24,318 bases of DNA from Armatimonadota bacterium. Its GTDB lineage: Bacteria > Armatimonadota > UBA5829. The stretch spans positions 7,209 through 31,526 of the forward strand of contig JAOAGX010000001.1 of the NCBI GenBank assembly GCA_026415535.1, written 5' to 3'. This document shows positions 1-6,788 of this stretch, in pieces. Below the pieces are notes generated by a model that worked only from the letters and a program-made list of their open reading frames with translations, searched no databases and had not been told where the DNA came from. Within the stretch, counting starts at the first letter, position 1, and every line of letters starts with the position of its first letter. Both the position numbers and the translations under genes were made by a program.

Positions 1-2
1 GA

Positions 3-689
3 GTGCTCGACGACCGGTTTGAGCTACCTGGGTGGGCCCAGTTGCTATCGATTCTGGCTGGTGCAGGCATGCTCGCCGGATTCGGTGTTCAAATACGATA
101 CGTCACCAACCCCTTTCAGGGTGGTCACTTGATGTGGCTCGGATGGGCAGCGGTACCCGTTACGCTAGTCTGGGTGCTCATGGTTACCAAGGCTGTGGAT
201 TGCATGGACGGGCTGGATGGTCTCGCGGCGGGCATATCCGTGATTGCGTCGGGAACTCTAATGCTGATGGCGCTGAAGTCAGGCGAACGGTTCGAGACAA
301 GCGCGGTTATGTCGGCAGCGCTTGCAGGTTCGGCGATTGGGTTCCTACGTTTCAATTATCCTCCGGCGAAGATTTTTATGGGTACTGTAGGAGCGCAGTT
401 TTTGGGTTTTGCGTTGGCGGGGATATCTATCGGCGGTGCATTTAAGATCGCGACGTTTGTGGCAGTAGCTGCGCCGGTTTTGGTGCTGGCCGTGCCGCTT
501 TTCGACACAACCTTCGTGGTGCTCAAGCGAGCGGTCAACGGCAAGAAGGTCCACGAGGCCGATACGACACATCTCCACCACCGCTTGTTGGATCGAGGGC
601 TTTCTCACCGACAGGCTATATGGTTCATTTATGCTCTCACATTGATCTGCTGCACTGTAGCGTATGCGTTGTTTAGTTACGTGAAGTAA
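3..689 (+). CDS. WecA/TagO-like undecaprenyl-phosphate GlcNAc-1-phosphate transferase, 3' part
   Basis: Polytopic membrane enzyme of the MraY/WecA/TagO family, which moves a GlcNAc-1-phosphate from its UDP-sugar to undecaprenyl phosphate and so starts a cell-envelope glycan. The gene is cut by the window edge. The visible part begins inside the conserved LDDR segment, so the GTG at position 3 is an internal valine, not a start. Visible family marks are DCMDGLDGLAAG (residues 66-77 of the visible part), the PAKIFMG loop (121-127) and the cytoplasmic HLHHRL motif (190-195). The usual FMGDxGS reads FMGTVGA here, so the acidic residue is a threonine. That may be a subfamily feature and makes the exact substrate less certain. 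It is followed 78 bp later by a UDP-GlcNAc 2-epimerase gene on the same strand, consistent with a GlcNAc/ManNAc-containing polymer. Confidence 0.88.
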   Translation: MLDDRFELPGWAQLLSILAGAGMLAGFGVQIRYVTNPFQGGHLMWLGWAAVPVTLVWVLMVTKAVDCMDGLDGLAAGISVIASGTLMLMALKSGERFETSAVMSAALAGSAIGFLRFNYPPAKIFMGTVGAQFLGFALAGISIGGAFKIATFVAVAAPVLVLAVPLFDTTFVVLKRAVNGKKVHEADTTHLHHRLLDRGLSHRQAIWFIYALTLICCTVAYALFSYVK

Positions 690-754
690 CTATGGCCTAA
701 TGGTCTCGGAATACCAAACCCACAATACTTTCAGACTATCAAGCTTCGAGAATC

Positions 755-770
755 AGGAGGAATCAGACTG
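755..770 (+). promoter_or_regulatory. Ribosome binding site that fixes a CTG start for wecB
   Basis: AGGAGG at 755-760 is followed by a 7-base spacer and CTG at 768. No ATG, GTG or TTG lies in frame between the RBS and codon 16. The CTG places the first residue exactly where homologous epimerases begin. Confidence 0.75.
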
Positions 771-1877
771 AAGGTACTGGCAGTCTGCGGAACGCGGCCT
801 GACGCGGTCAAGATGGCGCCGGTCGTGCTTGAACTTAAGGAGCATCCGGACGAGGTCGAGGTTGCACTGGCGGTTACTGGTCAGCACCGCGAGATGCTGC
901 GGCAGGTTCTGGACACTTTCGGCCTAGTTCCCGATTACGACTTGGACATAATGACCGAGCGCCAGAGTCTGGCCCAAATTACTACCCGAGCGCTGGAGGG
1001 ACTTGACGGGATCATCGATCAGGTCCGGCCTGATCTTGTTCTTGCCCAGGGCGACACGACTACCACTTTCGTCGCTGCGCTTGCTGCGTTCTATCACAAG
1101 GTACCGTTCGGACACGTCGAGGCGGGCCTGCGCACTAAGAACAAATACGATCCTTTCCCTGAAGAAATCAATCGCCGGCTTACTAGTGCGCTGTCAGACA
1201 TTCACTTCGCCCCGACCGAACGAGCAAGGCAAGCACTTTTGGCCGAGGGTATTCGCGATAGTTCGATCTTCGTTACGGGAAACACAGTCATCGATGCGCT
1301 ACTTATGGTTGCCTCCAAGAACTATCAATTCGAAAATGAGCGTGTCCGAAGGGCTATTGAGTCGGGCCGAATGATTCTGTTGACCGCTCACCGGCGTGAA
1401 AACTGGGGGAAGCCTATGCGAGATATATGTCTCGGGATCAAGAGGATCGTTTCGGAGCACCCGGATGTTACCGTTGTGTTTCCATTTCACAAGAACCCGA
1501 TTGTCCGAGAAGTGGTGTTTCCCGAACTTGAGGGAATCGAGCGTGTTATACTTGTGGAACCTCCCGATTACGTGCCATTTGTCCATATGATGAAGTCTTC
1601 GTATCTTATCCTGACGGATTCAGGAGGAGTGCAGGAAGAAGCGCCTTCGCTGGGGAAGCCCGTGTTGGTGTTGCGCAAGACGACTGAGAGACCGGAGGGC
1701 GTCGAAGCTGGCAATGCCAAACTCATCGGAACCGACCCGGACACAATAGCGTCCGAGACGCGGAGACTTATCAACGACCCGGCGGCTTACGATGCTATGG
1801 CGCGTGTGGCCAATCCATATGGCGACGGACATGCTGCCAGGAGAATCTGGGACGCAATCAAGAGTTACGGGTTCTAG
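768..1877 (+). CDS. wecB: UDP-N-acetylglucosamine 2-epimerase (non-hydrolysing), CTG start
   Basis: Cytoplasmic epimerase interconverting UDP-GlcNAc and UDP-ManNAc for envelope polysaccharide synthesis. From the proposed start it has 369 residues, the usual length. Motifs in order: GTRPDAVKMAP (8-18), GQHREML (38-44), QGDTTTT (94-100), HVEAGLRT (116-123), PFPEEINRRL (129-138), TAHRRENWG (206-214), DSGGVQEE (284-291) and TERPEG (306-311). The first in-frame ATG (813) would delete the N-terminal strand and the GTRP loop, which form part of the UDP-sugar site. In-frame codons upstream give KVLAVCGTRPDAVK, and the only sensible initiator is CTG at 768, seven bases after a perfect AGGAGG (755-760). 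The protein would then begin MKVLAVCGTRP, the classic start of this family. Lies 78 bp after the WecA/TagO-like gene. Confidence 0.93.
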   Translation: MKVLAVCGTRPDAVKMAPVVLELKEHPDEVEVALAVTGQHREMLRQVLDTFGLVPDYDLDIMTERQSLAQITTRALEGLDGIIDQVRPDLVLAQGDTTTTFVAALAAFYHKVPFGHVEAGLRTKNKYDPFPEEINRRLTSALSDIHFAPTERARQALLAEGIRDSSIFVTGNTVIDALLMVASKNYQFENERVRRAIESGRMILLTAHRRENWGKPMRDICLGIKRIVSEHPDVTVVFPFHKNPIVREVVFPELEGIERVILVEPPDYVPFVHMMKSSYLILTDSGGVQEEAPSLGKPVLVLRKTTERPEGVEAGNAKLIGTDPDTIASETRRLINDPAAYDAMARVANPYGDGHAARRIWDAIKSYGF

Positions 1878-1878
1878 G

Positions 1879-1906
1879 TTACAACGTCGTGTGTATAACC
1901 TATAAT
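1879..1906 (+). promoter_or_regulatory. Possible weak promoter after wecB
   Basis: TATAAT at 1901-1906 is a perfect -10 box. The upstream TTACAA (1879-1884) at a 16-base spacing is a poor -35. If used, it would start a transcript through the repeat-rich intergenic region into the membrane-protein/uppP pair, with a leader of about 350 bases. Weak evidence. Confidence 0.25.
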
Positions 1907-1919
1907 CGCTCAATGTCCC

Positions 1920-2043
1920 GTCATTCTGAGCGTAGCGAAGAATCTGGAGACCACAGCACGTCATTCTGAGTGTAAGCGAAGAATCTCGATGCTTGGCTGA
2001 TCAAGACTTTGTGTTGAGATCCTTCGCTGCGCTCAGGATGACG
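1920..2043. repeat. Dispersed intergenic repeat: two direct copies and one inverted copy
   Basis: Three copies of a ~27-bp unit whose two halves are GTCATTCTGAGCG and AGCGAAGAATCTC: direct at 1920-1945, direct at 1960-1987, inverted at 2016-2043. The second and third can pair as a stem of about 27 bp with a 28-base loop. A further inverted fragment (GCTCAGGATGAC) ends at 2100. Together with the next repeat block this fills the 383-bp gap between wecB and the downstream membrane-protein gene. Confidence 0.85.
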
Positions 2044-2108
2044 AGGTCTTGGCAGTATGATAGGTGTGGACCCAGGTGACTCATTTATGCTCAGGATGAC
2101 TTAGAAGC

Positions 2109-2227
2109 CGTTATTACGGAGCGTAAAAGCGTCTAATTCCGAGCGCACATGCGTCGTTCCGAGCGTAAAGGCGTCATTCTGAGCATAGCGAGGAATCTGG
2201 AGACTACAGCACGTCATTCTGAGCGTA
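2109..2227 (+). repeat. Degenerate ~20-bp tandem units plus composite repeat copy
   Basis: GAGCG-like cores recur at 2119, 2141, 2161 and 2181 (spacings 22, 20, 20), each preceded by a CGT(C)-ATTC-like half, so the block reads as decayed tandem copies of the first half of the dispersed unit. A full unit lies at 2173-2198 and a half copy at 2213-2227. Positions 2173-2227 match 1920-1974 at 51 of 55 bases, so a two-copy composite has been duplicated 253 bp apart. Confidence 0.75.
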
Positions 2228-2260
2228 TCAGTTGGCGCTGGAACGTTTAGAGCACGGTAT

Positions 2261-3394
2261 ATGGAGTCGACGGAAGAAAGGGCAAGACTGATATATTCGG
2301 TATCGTGGCGGCTGCTGAAGCGGGTAACGCTTCTAGTTGCCAGCGTATACTTGGCTGTCAGGTATGGGCCATACGTGCTTGTTCGGCTGACGTCGATTTT
2401 TGTTTCGGTCGTGGCGGCGATAGTGCTCATGTACGCGTTGATGCCTACGGTGGACTGGCTTGCCACACGCCGGTTACGCTTTGTGAAAATGCGAGCTAGG
2501 ACCCAGAGGCTGATCGCAACGATAGTCGTATTCGTTGCGTTTCTGGGGTTGGCTGCGTTGTGTGTGTCTCTTTTCGTCACCCCGATCCAGCAGGAGCTTG
2601 AGCAGTTTTCCCGGAGAATCGGTGATTACACAGACCAGCTCGGCGAGGTTTTCAAGTCTGTCTCGCATTGGTACAGGACGCGAGTGCCTGAGAGCGTTAA
2701 AGGCCTGATAGGAAAGCTCGATTATTCGCGGCTCACCTCCGGGATAACTGACTGGGCTCAACGTGTTCTCAAGGTCTTGACCAGCTCGGTAGAGTATGCT
2801 CTGGAATTGGTGCTGATTCCGGTGCTTGCGTTCTACTTCTTGTTGGACTACAAGAGCCTGACCCACGAGCTTTACGCGCTTGCGCCGGGGGCGAAGCGTA
2901 AGACCGCGCTCAAGATCGGCCGAGGCGTCGGGGAAATCTTGCAGAGCTATGTGTTTGGTCAGCTTATTCTGTGCGCTATAGCCGGGCTGGCGACAGGATT
3001 GTTCCTTACTATTATGAAGATGCCCTACGTTGTGGTCCTGGCGCTTTTTGCGGCGATCACAAGGGCAATACCTATCATTGGGCCAGTAATAAGCGGAGTA
3101 CCGATTGTTCTTGTCGGGTTGATCTACTCCGGCGGTCACATCGCATTGCCTTTATATCTGCTAGTATTTGTTGTTGTGATGCACTTCGCCGAAAGCAAGT
3201 TCGTAATGCCGAAGCTTATTGGTCGACGGCTTCACTTGCACCCGGCGACGGTGATAATAGTACTTCTCTTAGGAGCGGAATTCCTGGGGATAATCGGTAT
3301 GTTTCTGGCAGCGCCTGTTGCGGCGATTGTGCGCGAGATTGTCCGCCTCTATTACATAAGACCGCGCGAAACACGAGATATGGGAGGAGTATAA
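2261..3394 (+). CDS. AI-2E/PerM (DUF20) family membrane protein
   Basis: Polytopic inner-membrane protein of 377 residues, a normal length for the AI-2E transporter/PerM family, whose members are proposed exporters or permeases of varied substrates. Hydrophobic segments lie near 22-38, 42-62, 85-107, 176-196, 233-252, 255-290, 293-310 and 330-357, with a polar loop at about 110-170. Family marks are TRAIPIIGPVISGVPI (267-282), HFAESKFVMPKLIGRRLHLHP (308-328) and the C-terminal GIIGMFLAAPVAAIVREI stretch. ATG 2261 has no clear Shine-Dalgarno, and no better in-frame start was seen. It ends 5 bases before the uppP start, so the two are surely co-transcribed. That pairing with lipid-carrier recycling is suggestive, but the substrate cannot be told from sequence. 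Confidence 0.88.
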   Translation: MESTEERARLIYSVSWRLLKRVTLLVASVYLAVRYGPYVLVRLTSIFVSVVAAIVLMYALMPTVDWLATRRLRFVKMRARTQRLIATIVVFVAFLGLAALCVSLFVTPIQQELEQFSRRIGDYTDQLGEVFKSVSHWYRTRVPESVKGLIGKLDYSRLTSGITDWAQRVLKVLTSSVEYALELVLIPVLAFYFLLDYKSLTHELYALAPGAKRKTALKIGRGVGEILQSYVFGQLILCAIAGLATGLFLTIMKMPYVVVLALFAAITRAIPIIGPVISGVPIVLVGLIYSGGHIALPLYLLVFVVVMHFAESKFVMPKLIGRRLHLHPATVIIVLLLGAEFLGIIGMFLAAPVAAIVREIVRLYYIRPRETRDMGGV

Positions 3395-3399
3395 CGGGA

Positions 3400-4203
3400 T
3401 TGATACTACACGCTGCCATCTTAGGCATCGTACAAGGACTGACCGAGTTTCTGCCTATCTCAAGCTCGGCGCATTTGGTCACATTACCTCAACTGCTGCG
3501 TTGGAAGGACATGGGTCTTGCGTTCGATGTTGCGCTGCACCTGGGCACGTTGGCCGCGATCATATCGTATTTTAGGCACGATTGGGCAAGTATTTTGAGG
3601 TCGTTTTTAAAACGCTCGGGGGCCAAGTCCGACGTAGATGGGCGGATGCTTGTTCCAATCATTGTGGCGTGCATTCCCGCCGCTGTTGCAGGAGCGCTGC
3701 TTGATCATAAAATCGAGGGCCTGAGAACGTGGCCCGCTCTCATACCCACAGTTGCGGTCGTGTTGATGGTGTTCGGGCTTGTGATGCTGCTTGCCGAACG
3801 CGTCGGAAAGAAAAACCGCGGAATTGAACAGATGAACTGGATCGACTATATAGTAATCGGGTTTGCCCAGGCACTGGCGCTATTTGCAGGGGTGTCGCGC
3901 TCAGGAATCACGATCTCTGCAGGTTTGTTCCTCAATCTCAACCGTGCTGCGGCAGCGCGATTCAGTTTTCTGCTGGCGACGCCAATTATCCTCGGCGCCG
4001 GTCTTTTGGAGCTAGCAAAGCTACTAATATCCGGATTTCCTCCCGATCAAGCGGCGCCGTTCGCGGTTGGCTTCATAGCGTCTACTGTCTCCGGCTACCT
4101 GGCGATCCGATTTTTGATGGGCTACTTGGCGCGAAGGCCGCTCGACGTGTTTGTGACCTACCGATTTGTCTTTGCGATTTTTCTTCTTTTAGCGAGTCAG
4201 TAG
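3400..4203 (+). CDS. uppP: Undecaprenyl-diphosphatase (BacA/UppP), TTG start
   Basis: Integral membrane phosphatase that converts undecaprenyl diphosphate to the monophosphate, recycling the lipid carrier for peptidoglycan and other envelope glycans; overproduction gives bacitracin resistance in known cases. With the TTG start at 3400 the protein has 267 residues, typical for the family, and begins MILHAAILGIVQGLTEFLP. Active-site motifs are QGLTEFLPISSSAH (12-25) and GVSRSGITIS (164-173), with E16, H25 and R167 as the expected key residues. AGGAG at 3385-3389 lies 10 bases before TTG. The open frame runs upstream to an ATG at 2971, but that stretch overlaps the preceding gene and does not resemble the family. 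It sits 5 bases after the PerM-like gene. Confidence 0.95.
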   Translation: MILHAAILGIVQGLTEFLPISSSAHLVTLPQLLRWKDMGLAFDVALHLGTLAAIISYFRHDWASILRSFLKRSGAKSDVDGRMLVPIIVACIPAAVAGALLDHKIEGLRTWPALIPTVAVVLMVFGLVMLLAERVGKKNRGIEQMNWIDYIVIGFAQALALFAGVSRSGITISAGLFLNLNRAAAARFSFLLATPIILGAGLLELAKLLISGFPPDQAAPFAVGFIASTVSGYLAIRFLMGYLARRPLDVFVTYRFVFAIFLLLASQ

Positions 4204-4261
4204 TCCTCTTTGGGGTTTTCGTATGCCTCGAAACTTTGGTGAGGGGGTTGCTCTCGCAAGC

Positions 4262-4283
4262 GATCCTTCGCTTCGCTGTGGAC
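4262..4283 (-). repeat. Partial inverted copy of the dispersed repeat
   Basis: GATCCTTCGCTTCGCTGTGGAC matches the inverted second half and middle of the intergenic unit, 59 bp after the uppP stop. It is the first of several copies in the 446-bp convergent gap at 4204-4649. Confidence 0.6.
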
Positions 4284-4313
4284 AATAGACACATTATTGT
4301 TAGTATGTGAACA

Positions 4314-4520
4314 CGTTAATTCTGGGCGAACCGGTTGTATCCGATAGATCATTTGGAATGTATAGACGCGTCATTTTGAGCATAACGGGTGTATAGAATG
4401 TCGTTCTGATCGAATCGGAAATATAGAACATCATCTTTCTGAGCGGAACGAGTATACGAGCGCGTCAATCTAAGCAGACCAGGTATATAGAACGTAATTC
4501 TGAGCGAAGCGAAGAATCTC
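4314..4520 (+). repeat. Degenerate ~31-bp tandem array ending in an intact repeat unit
   Basis: TATAG-type cores start at 4361, 4392, 4422, 4453 and 4486 (spacings 31, 30, 31, 33). Each is followed by a decayed version of GTCATTCTGAGCGAAGCGG; a further decayed copy lies at 4314-4335. The last unit (4496-4520) is nearly intact and carries the full GAGCGAAGCGAAGAATCTC end. The gradient from decayed to intact suggests amplification from the 3' edge or loss of selection on older copies. No ORF is associated. Not a CRISPR: there are no conserved repeats separated by unique spacers. Confidence 0.75.
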
Positions 4521-4584
4521 ATGTTCTAGTCCAACTCCGCTCATCGGGTGAAGTTTGTGCCCGGGCATAGTGTCTTCTCAGACT

Positions 4585-4604
4585 CCCGAAGCCTTCGGGG
4601 TTTT
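4585..4604 (+). terminator. Rho-independent terminator in the uppP / DUF6785 convergent gap
   Basis: CCCGAA (4585-4590), loop GCC, TTCGGG (4594-4599), then GTTTT on the + strand. It is a short GC-rich hairpin followed by a T-run, about 380 bases after the uppP stop and 46 bases outside the stop of the opposing gene. It fits the end of the + strand transcript; the tail on the - strand is poor. Confidence 0.5.
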
Positions 4605-4649
4605 ACGATCGGGCCCCTTACCTTTGAGCTTGCCGACAAGGTATCCCTA

Positions 4650-6650
4650 CTAGATGAAAATCTTGTAGGTCTGTATTCCTCTCAGCGGCCCGATGATCGC
4701 CCAGATGGAACCGACAAAGAAATCACCAAGTACTAGTCCCAGGAAGAACGGCACAAGGTGGTTATGCAGGCGCATGCCACCATAGCGGACAATGATCAGC
4801 TTCACAAGCCAGCTCACGAATATCGCAAACCAGAAGTAGTCCATCGCATAGCTCACCGCTAGAGCGTAGCCGGCCGGATGAAACGGCCATCCGACAAAGG
4901 CTCCTCTCAGTGCCCCTAGTCCCATTACTATTGCCGCACCAACAGCCATATACGCGACCCGCACTATATCCAGACCTGGTCTGGTGATCAAATTGTCGCG
5001 CAGTCGTTCAAAAGACTCATGGCCAACCCACCATTTGTAACCTATGCACTTTGCCTGAGCTCCGTCGCGATAACACAACGCGAGGTTTGAATAATAAGAG
5101 CTCAAGAGGCCAACAACTGTTGCCAACATCAGCGCGAAGATCATAGGCCTCAGTTTGATCGCTGTTCCCTCGGCCATCTTAAAAGATTCGAGCTGGTTGG
5201 GCATTGGGTGACTCCGATAACATCTATTGAACCAGTACATCGACCAGATCATGGTCAGATTTGCAGGTCCGATCAAGTTATAACCCAGTAGGCTGACCAT
5301 AATCTGTTGGGGGTTGACGAAGTATATCTCGTGTGGTGTTCCAAGCTCGGCGCGGACCCTTGTCATAGCGATTGACAAGACTAGGTATATCCCGAAGAAC
5401 ACTATCGCAACCCACGCTGCCATACCCATATAGTGTGCAAGCCCAATAAGCATTAGCGCGCCGATCCCCAAGCCATAGAAGGCCTTTCTATACAAGCTTG
5501 CTTCAGCAGGATTGTCTCCATCGCCGCGGAAAGCTTGCCGCCACACACCTTTGAGGTACTTCCAGTTTCCCGCTATGATTATCCCGCCGAGCGCAAGCCA
5601 AGCCCCTGAAGATTGCGACTCATAATAGGGGAACTGATTGCGTGTGCCCGTGTCCCAACCCATTGCCGCACCCAGAACCTGTACCATCTTCCGCGCAAGG
5701 TAGAAGAACCAACATGAGAAAGACAAATCCAGTGGAATGAAGTAGCCAAGGCCGATCGTGAACGGATACATCGAAATTTGGAACCCATTTCCGCCGCGCG
5801 TAACTGCGTTCCAAGGGCTATTGACGATGAACTGGCCGATGTTATACTGCTTTATCCACTGGATGTAGGGCATCGAAGGATACAGTGTGTGCAAGCCGTT
5901 TATGAGACCGATTACGAGTGCCAATCCGAAGCCGCCCCACATAAGCTTATTGGCATAAAACCTTGTCGCGTGGTCGGACGTCATTTCAACAGGCAACTGT
6001 ATCAGCGGAAAAACCAGCTTTTCGTGTTCTGTCCACTGCCTGCGGATTAGGATGTTGAGGCACATCATCATCGTAATGAGGATCAAGACCAACACTCCCC
6101 ACCACGCAAGCGGCCCAACCCAAACCCGCATAATTTGCCAGGTCCAGGGGTCCATTCCGCCGCGATAGAATCCCTTAAGCGCCAGCTTGTCGCTCACCAT
6201 CATAGGTTCGGGCAGCCAGCGGAAGAATAGGGATTCGTACTTGTTGGAATCGTTGGCGAAATAGTGAGCATGGCCTATCGCACCGAATAGGTTTTGTATC
6301 AGGTCGTGTGAGGCCAGCGTCGCGCCCATAACGACCATCATGTAGATCGTCAGAAGCTCTCCACGTCGCAGCGCGATTCTAGGCCAGATACGCCTCAGCC
6401 ACAGATTTGAGAGCGCCAAGAGAAAAAGAATGAAGATAGGAGTAACGAATAGCGGCAGGCATGTGCCGTCGAGTGCGTACCATCTGACTTCGATTACTGT
6501 GATCCAATTGTTGTTGATGGGGATAAGTATCAGCGCTATCAACACGGCTCTGAGGGTGACTCCGGTGTCCCGAAGCTTTGATTCGGCGCGCGTTCGAGGC
6601 TCGCTGCTGGTGACGTGCGTAAGCTCATTTGGTGATTGGACGGGGTTCAT
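4650..6650 (-). CDS. DUF6785/DUF6784-type polytopic membrane protein
   Basis: A 666-residue membrane protein of unknown function, which I recognise as the DUF6785/DUF6784 type that is common in Armatimonadota, Planctomycetota and Verrucomicrobiota. After a polar N-terminal tail of about 30 residues, many hydrophobic segments follow (for example near 34-50, 63-82, 94-114, 178-200 and 236-252). Aromatic-rich loops lie between them, such as NSPWNAVTRGGNGFQISMYP and LGYFIPLDLSFSCWFFYLARK. The overall pattern, with long hairpins and a long Trp-rich C-terminal half, is transporter-like, but no catalytic or substrate motif can be read. The gene stands alone, convergent with uppP and divergent from efp. 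ATG 6650 has no Shine-Dalgarno, but a good promoter ends 7 bases upstream, suggesting a leaderless message. Confidence 0.82.
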   Translation of the reverse strand: MNPVQSPNELTHVTSSEPRTRAESKLRDTGVTLRAVLIALILIPINNNWITVIEVRWYALDGTCLPLFVTPIFILFLLALSNLWLRRIWPRIALRRGELLTIYMMVVMGATLASHDLIQNLFGAIGHAHYFANDSNKYESLFFRWLPEPMMVSDKLALKGFYRGGMDPWTWQIMRVWVGPLAWWGVLVLILITMMMCLNILIRRQWTEHEKLVFPLIQLPVEMTSDHATRFYANKLMWGGFGLALVIGLINGLHTLYPSMPYIQWIKQYNIGQFIVNSPWNAVTRGGNGFQISMYPFTIGLGYFIPLDLSFSCWFFYLARKMVQVLGAAMGWDTGTRNQFPYYESQSSGAWLALGGIIIAGNWKYLKGVWRQAFRGDGDNPAEASLYRKAFYGLGIGALMLIGLAHYMGMAAWVAIVFFGIYLVLSIAMTRVRAELGTPHEIYFVNPQQIMVSLLGYNLIGPANLTMIWSMYWFNRCYRSHPMPNQLESFKMAEGTAIKLRPMIFALMLATVVGLLSSYYSNLALCYRDGAQAKCIGYKWWVGHESFERLRDNLITRPGLDIVRVAYMAVGAAIVMGLGALRGAFVGWPFHPAGYALAVSYAMDYFWFAIFVSWLVKLIIVRYGGMRLHNHLVPFFLGLVLGDFFVGSIWAIIGPLRGIQTYKIFI

Positions 6651-6657
6651 CAGAAAG

Positions 6658-6687
6658 ATTCTAACAGCATACTTGCAGGGAAGGCAA
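6658..6687 (-). promoter_or_regulatory. Promoter for the DUF6785-type gene, probably leaderless
   Basis: On the - strand, TTGCCT (6687-6682) and TAGAAT (6663-6658) are 18 bases apart and match the sigma-70-type boxes at 4/6 and 5/6. Only CTTTCTG separates the -10 from the ATG, so transcription would start at or next to the first codon. This explains the lack of a ribosome binding site. Confidence 0.45.
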
Positions 6688-6710
6688 GCCTTTCAAAATC
6701 TCTGTCACGT

Positions 6711-6740
6711 TTGCGAGTCACATTCGCGGTATGCTATAAT
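6711..6740 (+). promoter_or_regulatory. Extended -10 promoter of efp
   Basis: TTGCGA (6711-6716) and a perfect TATAAT (6735-6740) are separated by 18 bases, and TGC directly before the -10 makes an extended -10 element. Transcription should start near 6747, giving a leader of about 40 bases to the efp start. This is the clearest promoter in the window and probably drives the efp-acc-nusB-folD run. Confidence 0.75.
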
Positions 6741-6788
6741 TCCACCGTCAAACTTGCAACAACCAATCGGAGGTCCCTTCAATCTCGT

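Noticed and set aside
813..1877. ATG 813 as the start of the epimerase gene
   Set aside because: It would remove the first beta strand and the conserved GTRP loop; a CTG with a perfect ribosome site upstream restores them.
2474..3139. 221-codon open frame on the - strand opposite the PerM-like gene
   Set aside because: Composition is that of an antisense shadow, with no domain and no start signal; the + strand protein is clearly real.
2971..3399. N-terminal extension of UppP from an ATG at 2971
   Set aside because: This stretch overlaps the PerM-like gene in another frame and does not look like the family; TTG 3400 with AGGAG upstream gives a standard UppP.
4314..4520. Possible CRISPR array
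   Set aside because: Units are degenerate along their whole length and there are no unique spacers between identical repeats; no cas genes nearby.
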